Assembly (NCBI GenBank): GCA_016936235.1
Contig: JAFGPK010000009.1
Coordinates: 1-62,151, forward strand
Origin: Candidatus Fermentibacteraceae bacterium
GTDB lineage: Bacteria; Fermentibacterota; Fermentibacteria; Fermentibacterales; JCC-6
DNA length: 62,151 nucleotides
Direction of reading: 5' to 3'
Under the pieces are notes generated by a model, which did no database searches, was not told where the DNA came from, and saw nothing but the letters and a program-made list of their open reading frames with translations. The translations under genes were made by a program, and so were the position numbers. Of this stretch, positions 17,869-25,606 are shown piece after piece (position 1 is the stretch's first letter; each line of letters begins with the position of its first letter).

Positions 17869-18827
17869 CGAGACTCCCTTCCGGCAAGCCGTTCCGCAAC
17901 GCGGAGCAGGTTGTCCGCCCAGTCCCGGGCCAGGGGGTCCAGATGCGATACCTCACCGTGGATCTCCGACGCGATGGCCCGGGCGGAAGAAGTGCTGAAC
18001 TGAGGGGATACGAATATCGTGGAGATGCCGTTGGCCCTCGCGTAGTCCACGAGCAGGGCCATTTCACCCGGCGACGGTTCGCTCCCGCCGCTCTCCACGG
18101 GCACCTGGATCAGCCCGAACTCGTCCGCGAAGTAACCCCAGGCGGGGTGGAAGACCATGAAACTCCTTCCGGAGAGGGTGTCCAGGAGAGAGTGAATGCC
18201 GTTCTGAAGAGAATCTATCTCCCGCTGGAAACTCTCCAGGTTCTCAATGTAGAAATCGGCCGCCGACGGGTCGATGGCCGCAAGCTCCCGGGCCATGACA
18301 GAGGCCTGGCTCCTGACGAGCTCCGGTGAAAGCCAGACATGGGGGTCGGGGGAGCCCTCATCATGGGTATGCCCCCGGTCACCGTCGACGTCATCGAAGT
18401 CAAGCGACTCGATGGAGTACCTTCCCACAGGCCGCCTCTCTATCTCCGATATGGTGCTCACCACCCTCAGGTCCGGGTTGGACCCTGTGAAACGAGGCAG
18501 CCAGGGTTCCTCGAAGGCCACTCCCACGGTGAACCAGACCTCCGCCTCGCTCATGGCCCTCATGTCCGAGGGCGACGGTTCATAGGTCGCCGGGCTGGCT
18601 CCCGGCGGGACCACCACGGTGACTTCGACCCTGTCCCCCCCCACCTTCTCAAGAAAGTAGCCCTGGGGAAGAACGCTTACTGCGGCGGAGATCGGCGAGT
18701 CCGAAAAGCTTCCTTCGGCGAGCGATGCGGCTTCACGGGGACCTCCGCTGCCGCAGCCCGCGGTGAAGAGCGACATCGACGCGGTAGTGAGAAGAACTGC
18801 CGGTATCAGTTTCCCTTTGATGAGCAT
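17865..18827 (-). CDS. znuA: zinc ABC transporter substrate-binding lipoprotein
   Basis: A 320-residue cluster A-I metal-binding protein. A lipobox FTAGC near residue 24 predicts a lipid anchor. VLPQGYFLEKVGGDRVEV opens the mature fold. A His/Asp-rich loop (DRGHTHDEGSPDPHVWLSPE) matches the zinc-handling loop and the first liganding His. VFHPAWGYFADEFGL carries the central His. ATG 18827 lies within the last codons of zur, overlapping by 22 bases. Zinc over manganese is favoured by the Zur-like neighbour. Confidence 0.93.
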   Translation of the reverse strand: MLIKGKLIPAVLLTTASMSLFTAGCGSGGPREAASLAEGSFSDSPISAAVSVLPQGYFLEKVGGDRVEVTVVVPPGASPATYEPSPSDMRAMSEAEVWFTVGVAFEEPWLPRFTGSNPDLRVVSTISEIERRPVGRYSIESLDFDDVDGDRGHTHDEGSPDPHVWLSPELVRSQASVMARELAAIDPSAADFYIENLESFQREIDSLQNGIHSLLDTLSGRSFMVFHPAWGYFADEFGLIQVPVESGGSEPSPGEMALLVDYARANGISTIFVSPQFSTSSARAIASEIHGEVSHLDPLARDWADNLLRVAERLAGRESR

Positions 18828-19231
18828 CTTCCGCACTTCCCCTCCAGAAAAAGGTCTGAACCGGCTATGATGAACCCCCCCGATCTCTCCATCTCCCTGA
18901 GGAAATCCTCCGGGAGCCTGTACCTGACGGGAAACCGCCTTCCGCAATCCTCGCACCTGAAGTGGCCGTGGTCGGGGTAGAAGGACCTCGAGCACCTGTA
19001 TCTGAGCGCACTCTCCTCGCTCCTGTCCGGTCTGAGGAAACCGGCCCCTTCCAGGGATGCGAGGCACCGGTGCACCGATGAGATGTGCGGGCTGCCGGCA
19101 AGCTCCCCCAGGATCTCCCTGGCGGACAGGCCGCAGGCGCCTGAGAGGAACAGGCATACGATCTCCTTCTTCAGAGGAGTCATTCGCAGACCCTTCTCCC
19201 GCAGTCTTGCCCATATGTGCTCCAGGTCCAT
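18806..19231 (-). CDS. zur: Fur-family regulator, probably Zur
   Basis: A 141-residue repressor. A winged helix (GLRMTPLKKEIVCLFL, SSVHRCLASLEGAGFL) is followed by the metal-binding half with HGHFRCEDCGRRF and a terminal CGRC, the two CxxC pairs that hold structural zinc. It is first in the zur-znuACB operon, so autoregulation by zinc is likely. A palindrome GCAAA-ACA-TTTGC (19246-19258) sits just upstream. ATG 19231 follows AAGGAGG. Confidence 0.92.
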   Translation of the reverse strand: MDLEHIWARLREKGLRMTPLKKEIVCLFLSGACGLSAREILGELAGSPHISSVHRCLASLEGAGFLRPDRSEESALRYRCSRSFYPDHGHFRCEDCGRRFPVRYRLPEDFLREMERSGGFIIAGSDLFLEGKCGRCSSKGN

Positions 19232-19245
19232 GAAACCTCCTTATC

Positions 19246-19258
19246 GCAAAACATTTGC
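19246..19258 (-). promoter_or_regulatory. candidate Zur operator
   Basis: A perfect inverted repeat GCAAA/TTTGC around ACA, placed between a -10-like TATAGT and the zur ribosome site. A repressor here would block the operon start. The motif does not match the classic AT-rich Zur box closely, so the binder is inferred. Confidence 0.5.
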
Positions 19259-19261
19259 ATT

Positions 19262-19290
19262 ACTATAAACGATCCCCGTGTGACAGCAAA
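19262..19290 (-). promoter_or_regulatory. candidate promoter of zur-znuACB
   Basis: On the minus strand TTTGCT (19290-19285), 17 bases, then TATAGT (19267-19262). The -35 match is modest. It sits directly upstream of the palindrome at 19246-19258. Confidence 0.45.
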
Positions 19291-19328
19291 GGCATGTTTC
19301 CTCATATTCCCTCAACCGGGAGGTGGAT

Positions 19329-20039
19329 TTGGACTTGTCGATGGAAACCGTCAGGGACAACCTGGAACTGGCGCGGGAACTCGTAGGTAAAGCTTTAGGT
19401 TCCTCAGGGGAGGATGGCCGTGATGTAAGGATCATGGCCGTGACCAAGACGCATCCCCCGGAGGTTGTCACAATGGCTCTCCGTGCCGGGGTCAGGCTCA
19501 TAGGCGAGAACCGTGTGAGCGAGGGGGGAAGGAAGATCCGTGCCGTAGGCGCGGAAGCGGCGGAATTTCACCTGATCGGCCCCCTTCACACGCGGGAGGT
19601 TCGCCAGGCGGTCCGGGACTTCCACTGGATCGATTCGCTGGACAGGGTGAAGATAGCAGGAGAGATAGCCAGGAGGACGGTGGACAGGGATCAGGTCCAG
19701 CCTGGTCTTCTCCTCGAGGTGAATACCTCAGGCGAAGGCTCGAAGCTGGGTTTCCAGCCGGATGCCGGGCTGCTGGAAGAGGTGCTGGGACAGATGGCGG
19801 AACTGGGCCTGAAGGTATCCGGGTTTCTCACCATCGGCCCGCTGAACGGGTCCCTCAGTCGAGTCAGGGAAGCTTTCGCTCTTCTTCGGGATCTCCGGGA
19901 CAGGCTCAGGGAGAGATGCTGCGTGCCTCTGGATGAATTGTCCATGGGAATGAGCGACGATTTCGAACTTGCGGTGAAGGAGGGGGCGACCACGGTGAGG
20001 CTGGGCAGGTTCCTGTTCGGAGGGAGAAGGAGGATCTGA
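19329..20039 (+). CDS. yggS: YggS/PROSC family PLP-binding protein
   Basis: About 236 residues with the YggS barrel pattern: RIMAVTKTHPPEVV carries the PLP lysine, then GENRVSEG, FHLIGPLH, LLEVNTSGEGSKLGF and LSMGMSDDFELAVKEG. The family maintains PLP balance rather than catalysing a known reaction. TTG 19329 has GGGAGG five bases upstream (19318-19323); GTG 19323 and ATG 19341 are alternatives. It precedes divIVA, as yggS-type genes do in Gram-positive division clusters. Confidence 0.93.
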   Translation: MDLSMETVRDNLELARELVGKALGSSGEDGRDVRIMAVTKTHPPEVVTMALRAGVRLIGENRVSEGGRKIRAVGAEAAEFHLIGPLHTREVRQAVRDFHWIDSLDRVKIAGEIARRTVDRDQVQPGLLLEVNTSGEGSKLGFQPDAGLLEEVLGQMAELGLKVSGFLTIGPLNGSLSRVREAFALLRDLRDRLRERCCVPLDELSMGMSDDFELAVKEGATTVRLGRFLFGGRRRI

Positions 20040-20044
20040 CGGAA

Positions 20045-20072
20045 TTGACTTGCCGGGATGCGGGACTATTAT
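20045..20072 (+). promoter_or_regulatory. candidate promoter for divIVA
   Basis: TTGACT (20045-20050), 16 bases, TATTAT (20067-20072). It lies in the gap after yggS and about 80 bases before the divIVA start; it could also serve the long secretion operon downstream. Confidence 0.6.
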
Positions 20073-20150
20073 CATTCGAGGAAGAACCCGCGTGTGCGGT
20101 GCTCAAAGGTGCTTTTAACGGGGTTTCACAAACGGGAATGGAGAATCACC

Positions 20151-20684
20151 TTGCGTATAACGCCACTGGACATTAGAAGGCAGAACTTTCGCAAGACCAT
20201 GCGGGGATACGATGTCGACGAGGTGGAGGCATTCCTCGAGATGGTGGCATCGGCCTGGGAGGAACTGGTGGAGAACCTGGAGAAAGCCGAGAAGGAGCTT
20301 ACCGTCCTCCGGGCCAGGGCTTCCGACTTCGACCGCATGGAGGGGGCCGTGAGGGATGTCCTTGTGCAGCAGCAGCAGAGTGCCGCCCAGGCCCGCAAGG
20401 AAGCCGACAGGGAGGCGGAACTCATCATAATGGATGCCGAGGTGAAGGCCTCGAACCTCATATCCGAAGCGCGCGAGAGGGTCCAGGTGCTTACGGAGAC
20501 CATAAGGGAACTTCAGGACAGGCGGCTCTCGGTGCTTTCCCAGATCAGGTCATTCGTCGATTCCCAGGGCAAGATGCTCGACATGGAGGAGGGCCGCATC
20601 AAGTCCGAGATGATACCTGAGGAGGAGAAACTCCCCGGTGAGGAGAATGGCGACTCGCCGATGCTGGAACTCACGGAACTCTGA
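20151..20684 (+). CDS. divIVA: DivIVA-domain protein
   Basis: A 177-residue protein with the DivIVA N-terminal motif: ITPLDIRRQNFRKTMRGYDV, then DEVEAFLEMVA. A long coiled coil follows (residues about 35-150, rich in Glu, Ala, Arg, Gln). The family marks negatively curved membrane and recruits division or polar proteins. TTG 20151 has GGAG eight bases upstream; the frame before it is not protein-like. It ends 22 bases before the PorU-like gene, so it may be cotranscribed with the secretion operon. Confidence 0.88.
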   Translation: MRITPLDIRRQNFRKTMRGYDVDEVEAFLEMVASAWEELVENLEKAEKELTVLRARASDFDRMEGAVRDVLVQQQQSAAQARKEADREAELIIMDAEVKASNLISEARERVQVLTETIRELQDRRLSVLSQIRSFVDSQGKMLDMEEGRIKSEMIPEEEKLPGEENGDSPMLELTEL

Positions 20685-20706
20685 ACCTTAGGATGGAGAA
20701 CCTTCT

Positions 20707-23700
20707 ATGAGCCTCCTGCCTCTGCTGCTGGCCCTCTCCGGGATTCCGGCGGGATCGGACGAAGTATTGCCGATGGACCCGGTGGAAGTCGGTCCCGCGC
20801 AGACCGTGATGACCTGGGAATGCCCCCGGCCGGTCCCCCTTGGTTATGCCGGCGAGGATCTGATCGGATACACGGCCCCCGGCTGCTCGTTCTCGGGACC
20901 TGACGGCAGGGTCCTCCTGCCGTGCAGGGATGTCATGCTGGCAGTCCCCCCGGGGGCCGAGATAGCTCTGGAGGTGCTCCCGGAGGGAGTTAGAACCCTC
21001 GGCCGGTCGACAACGGTGGCAAGGGTCGACGTCTCCCCGGAAGGCGCTGATGTGTACAGCGCCGCGCGGGAAGGCACGGTTCCTTCATCATGGGGCGAGA
21101 TACTTGATACAGGGCTGTTCAGGAGGTCCGGATTCGTCCGACTGAGGCTGCACCCTGCGGTGATGGACGCCGGGGGCCTGGTCACGGCCGACAGACTCAG
21201 GGTAAGGGTGAGTTATCCCGACGCCGGCAGACCGGCACCTGCCGGAGGAGTATCGGGCATTATCTTCGATGCGCTCTTTCAGGGAGGTGATCTCGTATGG
21301 GAGACACCAAGGACAAGGCAGGGGCCCGGCCCGTTCTGGGGTCTGCCGTGGTACGCAATTGAAGTCGATACCGCAGGTATCTATAGAGTAGACTGCTCCG
21401 ATGTCCCCCAGGCCCAGGGAACGCCATCGTCCAGCCTGGCGCTTTTCTGCGGAAGAGGAAGGGACATGGGTGATACGCCCTGGGAGGTAGTCTACTCACC
21501 GCTGCCGGTGCCCATCATGGTCGAGGACGGCGGCGACGGGTCCTTCGATCAGGGGGACAGCTTCTGCTTCTTCGGTCGGGGACTCGCATGGTGGGAAACC
21601 CTGGGCCAGATCATGCCGGACCATTACGATCATATGTTCGACGACCGCAACACTTACTGGCTTTCATGGGGCGGGGAGGACGGGAAGAGGATGGAAGTGC
21701 AGGACGGTGTCCTCACAGGAGCTCCCGCCATGCCGGACACTTTCCTCTGCCGGAACCATTACGAAGAGAACATCGAACGGTGCAGGGGAACGGTGAGTTT
21801 CCTGGACGACTGGGCCTGGATGCGTTCCGAGGGCAGCTCGGACAGCTGGCACTATTTTGATTTCGATGCTCCGGGAGCCACGGGCAGCGGTCAGCTCAGG
21901 ATGAGAATAGCGTCAACAAATAGCATACAGCACCGTATCCGTATCTTCGTCAACTCGCAGCTGATGTGTGATACCACATGGAACGGCACCGGTTTCTTCC
22001 AGCCCGTCATCGATGTGAGAGGGTTCCAGCCGGGAGGCAACAGTCTGGCGCTGCAGATAGTCCGGGAGTTCGGCAGCGACATCATGTATCTTGACTGGTT
22101 CGAGGTATTCCCGTGGTCCGGAAGCACCGCCGCCGGCCTGTCGCATGTACCGCTGGAATGGTGGCACCTCTACGACAGGCAGGAATTCACCTGGGAAGCC
22201 GGGCTGGAGAATTCCCTCGTCTTCCTCGTGGGAGGGGACACGCTTGCCCACAGGATAATTCCCGACGATCCTCTCCGCTTCGAGTTCCAGGTCCCGGGGT
22301 CGTGGCTGTCGAGGGAGCTGTGGATAGTCGATGAGGATGCCGTGCCTTCGCCGGCGGAGGTCAGGTATGAATCGCCCGGCAGGATCATGGGCTCCGCGGG
22401 CGGGGCTCAGTGCGTCTATGTGGCCGCTGACCAGTTCCTTGACGATATCGATCCCCTTGCCGGGAGGGAGGGAGCCCTCTCTTTCTCTGCCACCGAAGTC
22501 TACCAGGAGTTCAACGGCGGGGTCCGGGACCCCGGGGCGATCAGGGCCATGGTCTCCTACATTGTGGATAACTGGGACCCGATACCCTCCGACCTCGTGC
22601 TCGTGGGGGGAGGCACCTGGGACCCCAGGAACTTTGTATCGTCGAAGATATCCCACATCGACATCCAGTACATCGGAGTAACGAACCTCGTCAGTGATGA
22701 CGAGTTCGCCATCACAGAGGGCTGCAGCGTTCCCCAGCTGGCGGTTTCGAGGATAGGCACTGGAAATGCCGCGGATCTCCAGATGGTGGTGGAGCGTTCC
22801 TGTGAGTACCGCGAAGGGGGAAACAGGGGAACCTGGCAGACCATCGTGATAGGAGCGGCGGATGACGAGCTTTCACCCCTGCATTCAAGCGACGAGAGGT
22901 ATCATACGCAGGAAGTGGAAAGGCTTCTCACCGATTCACTGCCCGGCGTTCTCAGACCCGAGAAGCTCTACATGATCTTCTACGACTGGAACAGCAGCGG
23001 TAAGAAGCCGGAAGCCAGATCCGACTTCATAGACCTGTGGAGCCGGGGGGCTCTTGTGGCGTTCTATCAGGGTCATGGCTCCTTCGACCAGCTGGCCGAC
23101 GAGGGTCTCCTCTACCTTGAGGACGTTGGGCTCCTTGCCTGCGGTCCCCGCCTTCCTGCGGCCTTCTTCGGCTCCTGTGACGTTGGCCGGTTCCAGAACC
23201 CTTCCACCGAATGCATCGGGCAGCAGGTGACCACCTCTCCCGCAGGCGGCGCCATAATTGGATTAGGAGCTTCGGACAAGACCACGGGTCCCCTGAACGA
23301 GATCCTCATTGGGCGGATATTCAGCCACCTCTTCACCAGGCGGGAGTCCTCGATAGGGATGTGCGTGCTCATGGGCAAGATAGACGCGGGTTACAGCACC
23401 AACAACGCCCAGTACATCCTCTTCGGTGACGGCAGCGTTCCCCTGGCCTACCCATGGGACACTTTCGAGATCGACGGCGACTCCCTCTTCGCAGGAGAGC
23501 GGAACTCGGTCACTGGCACCGCTCCGGACCAGGGGCTTTTAATGGTGGAAGCCTGGGAATCCTGCACTCCTGACACATATTACACCTTCAGGGAGCACCT
23601 TCCCATCGGCTATCTCACCATTCCCGGCAGGTTCTTCTCCGGGACCGCGGTGGCGGGACCGGGTTTCTCAGCCGAGATGTTCGTCCCCATTGACTCCGAT

Positions 23701-24447
23701 ACCGGCCGATTGGCAAGGACCCAGCTTACCTTCATCAGCGGACAGGGACTGGCGGCTTCTTCCACATACCCCGCCAGGCTTCTCAGAGGCAATCCTTCGG
23801 CGGATGCCCAGGGTCCCGAGATCGAGCTCTGGATCGAGGGGTACAGGAACTCCGCCAGTCCTGAAGTATCAGGCGAGATAGTCGTGCGCGCCCAGCTCTC
23901 GGACAGTTCCGGGATAAACCTCCTCGGGAACGTGGGACTTCAGCTGGCCCTCTATATCGACGGGACGCCGCAGGATGTGTCGGATTACTTCGAATACAAC
24001 AGGGGCTCCAGCACCGAGGGAAACCTGAGCTGCGGCATCGGGGTCCTCGAACCCGGAGGACATACTCTGGGCCTCAGGGCCGCGGACGGCCTGCTGAACA
24101 TCTCCGAAGCGGAGATGGATTTCTCCGTGACCCAGGACAACAGTTTCGGGATCTTCGATGTATTCCCGTACCCGAATCCCTGTTCTGACGGCACGTCCAT
24201 AAACTGGACCCAGACCTCCCCTGGGACGGTGGAGATTTCCTTCTATACCGTGGCCGGAAGACGGGTGGCCCGTTTCGGGAACATCGAGGGTGGTGCAGGA
24301 TATAACCAGTACTGGTGGGACTGCCGGGATGCTGACGGAGATGAAGTCGCCAGCGGTGCTTATATTTTCCTGGTGTCCGCGGCTTCCTTGTCGGAATCCG
24401 GCGATGCATCAGAGGTCACGGGGATCATGGCCGTCATGAGAGAATAG
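20707..24447 (+). CDS. porU: PorU-like C25 sortase/peptidase
   Basis: A 1246-residue protein with a short signal peptide (LLPLLLALSGIPAG). A beta-rich N-terminal half precedes a gingipain-like C25 domain: VLVGGGTWDPRN, then FYQGHGSFDQ with His near residue 790 and FFGSCDVGRF with Cys near residue 824, and ILFGDGSVPLAYP closing the domain. It ends in a FlgD-like segment (FPYPNPCSDGTSINW, RDADGDEVASGAYIF). This order and size match PorU, which in type IX secretion cleaves the C-terminal signal of cargo and attaches it to the surface. The PorV-like gene next door supports this. Homology to true PorU is inferred from architecture. Confidence 0.82.
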   Translation: MSLLPLLLALSGIPAGSDEVLPMDPVEVGPAQTVMTWECPRPVPLGYAGEDLIGYTAPGCSFSGPDGRVLLPCRDVMLAVPPGAEIALEVLPEGVRTLGRSTTVARVDVSPEGADVYSAAREGTVPSSWGEILDTGLFRRSGFVRLRLHPAVMDAGGLVTADRLRVRVSYPDAGRPAPAGGVSGIIFDALFQGGDLVWETPRTRQGPGPFWGLPWYAIEVDTAGIYRVDCSDVPQAQGTPSSSLALFCGRGRDMGDTPWEVVYSPLPVPIMVEDGGDGSFDQGDSFCFFGRGLAWWETLGQIMPDHYDHMFDDRNTYWLSWGGEDGKRMEVQDGVLTGAPAMPDTFLCRNHYEENIERCRGTVSFLDDWAWMRSEGSSDSWHYFDFDAPGATGSGQLRMRIASTNSIQHRIRIFVNSQLMCDTTWNGTGFFQPVIDVRGFQPGGNSLALQIVREFGSDIMYLDWFEVFPWSGSTAAGLSHVPLEWWHLYDRQEFTWEAGLENSLVFLVGGDTLAHRIIPDDPLRFEFQVPGSWLSRELWIVDEDAVPSPAEVRYESPGRIMGSAGGAQCVYVAADQFLDDIDPLAGREGALSFSATEVYQEFNGGVRDPGAIRAMVSYIVDNWDPIPSDLVLVGGGTWDPRNFVSSKISHIDIQYIGVTNLVSDDEFAITEGCSVPQLAVSRIGTGNAADLQMVVERSCEYREGGNRGTWQTIVIGAADDELSPLHSSDERYHTQEVERLLTDSLPGVLRPEKLYMIFYDWNSSGKKPEARSDFIDLWSRGALVAFYQGHGSFDQLADEGLLYLEDVGLLACGPRLPAAFFGSCDVGRFQNPSTECIGQQVTTSPAGGAIIGLGASDKTTGPLNEILIGRIFSHLFTRRESSIGMCVLMGKIDAGYSTNNAQYILFGDGSVPLAYPWDTFEIDGDSLFAGERNSVTGTAPDQGLLMVEAWESCTPDTYYTFREHLPIGYLTIPGRFFSGTAVAGPGFSAEMFVPIDSDTGRLARTQLTFISGQGLAASSTYPARLLRGNPSADAQGPEIELWIEGYRNSASPEVSGEIVVRAQLSDSSGINLLGNVGLQLALYIDGTPQDVSDYFEYNRGSSTEGNLSCGIGVLEPGGHTLGLRAADGLLNISEAEMDFSVTQDNSFGIFDVFPYPNPCSDGTSINWTQTSPGTVEISFYTVAGRRVARFGNIEGGAGYNQYWWDCRDADGDEVASGAYIFLVSAASLSESGDASEVTGIMAVMRE

Positions 24448-24560
24448 TGGAAGCAGAACATGAACCGCCATGGAATTATATGGCACGCCATGCGTCGGCA
24501 ATGGCGCCGGAACCTGACCCGCGAATGCAGTGTTCAGTATTCTGATGAAATAACATAATG

Positions 24561-24577
24561 CCGAAGCAGGACTTCGG
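24561..24577 (+). other. hairpin before the PorV-like gene
   Basis: CCGAAG-CAGGA-CTTCGG forms a perfect 6-bp stem with a 5-base loop in the 148-base gap between the PorU- and PorV-like genes. No T-run follows, so it is not a clear terminator; it could tune expression or stabilise the 5' end of a processed transcript. Confidence 0.4.
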
Positions 24578-24595
24578 TGCTTTGCAGGAGGAACC

Positions 24596-25600
24596 ATGAT
24601 AAAAGGACTTTTTATCTGTACCGTTGTTCTGGCTCTGGCGGGTGTTTCCTACGGGTCCACCGCCAGCGTGATATGGATGACCATCACTCCCGGCGCCAGG
24701 CCCAATGGCATGGGAGAGGCCTTCACGGCCCTGGCGAATGATGCCACGGCTTCCTACTGGAATCCCGCCGGCCTTGCCTTTGCCGACACTTCCGCCCAGG
24801 AGATAACGCTTCAGCACAGCAACTGGCTGCCGCAGCTGGCCAATGACCTCTACTACGAATTCCTCGGCTATTCCAACTACATTGACGGCTGGGGAGGCGT
24901 GGGGGGCAACATAACGTTCATGTCCATGGGAGAGCAGCTGGAGACAACCGAGTCCGGGCAGGAACTCGGCGAGTTCTACTCCTACGGAATCGCCGCCACC
25001 GGCTCCTTCGGCACCGAGGTCGCACAGGGCGTTTCGGTGGGACTTGGCCTCAAGTTCATCTACGACCACCTCTACTACCAGGATTCGGGCAAGGGCACTT
25101 CCTTCGGGGCGGACCTCGGAGTGCTCTACCGGCTTCCGATGCAGCAGCTGGGCATCCAGAACATAGGGCAGATCAACATCGGAGCCTGTCTTTCCAACCT
25201 GGGACCCAACATGAGCTACGGCGGGAATACCGAGAACAACCCTCTTCCCCGGACCCTCAGGGCGGGCCTTGCCTACATCCCCTTCGACAGCCACCTCTCC
25301 AGGCTCCGCTGCACCGCCGACTACAGCAAGATCCTGACTAATGTGGAGGACGGCCTGGGGGAGGAGTTCAACGAGAACAAGTGGGGCGCGGGGGCGGAGT
25401 TCTGGTACTACGACCTTCTGGCTCTGAGGGCAGGGTACATCCACGACACCGAGGGCATCTCGACGATACAGGGGCCGACGTTCGGCGCCGGTCTGCAGTA
25501 CTCCGGATTCCAGCTGGACATGGCCTTCATACCTGTGGAGGAGAACCTCCAGGGCTCCGGCAAGTACAACTCCAAGTACTCCCTTTCGGTTAGATTCTAG
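24596..25600 (+). CDS. porV: PorV/PorQ-family outer-membrane barrel protein
   Basis: A 334-residue protein with signal peptide IKGLFICTVVLALAGVSYGS. The mature N-terminus PGARPNGMGEAFTALANDA followed by ASYWNPAGLA is the hallmark of the PorV/PorQ/UPF0164 group of FadL-like barrels. It ends in SLSVRF, an outer-membrane-type terminal strand. PorV shuttles type IX cargo from the translocon to PorU. AGGAGG lies upstream of ATG 24596. Confidence 0.87.
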   Translation: MIKGLFICTVVLALAGVSYGSTASVIWMTITPGARPNGMGEAFTALANDATASYWNPAGLAFADTSAQEITLQHSNWLPQLANDLYYEFLGYSNYIDGWGGVGGNITFMSMGEQLETTESGQELGEFYSYGIAATGSFGTEVAQGVSVGLGLKFIYDHLYYQDSGKGTSFGADLGVLYRLPMQQLGIQNIGQINIGACLSNLGPNMSYGGNTENNPLPRTLRAGLAYIPFDSHLSRLRCTADYSKILTNVEDGLGEEFNENKWGAGAEFWYYDLLALRAGYIHDTEGISTIQGPTFGAGLQYSGFQLDMAFIPVEENLQGSGKYNSKYSLSVRF

Positions 25601-25606
25601 CCGCCG

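Noticed and set aside
24476-25444. Long minus-strand frame opposite the PorV-like gene (also one at 2669-3547)
   Set aside because: Antisense shadows of high-GC coding sequence with low-complexity composition.
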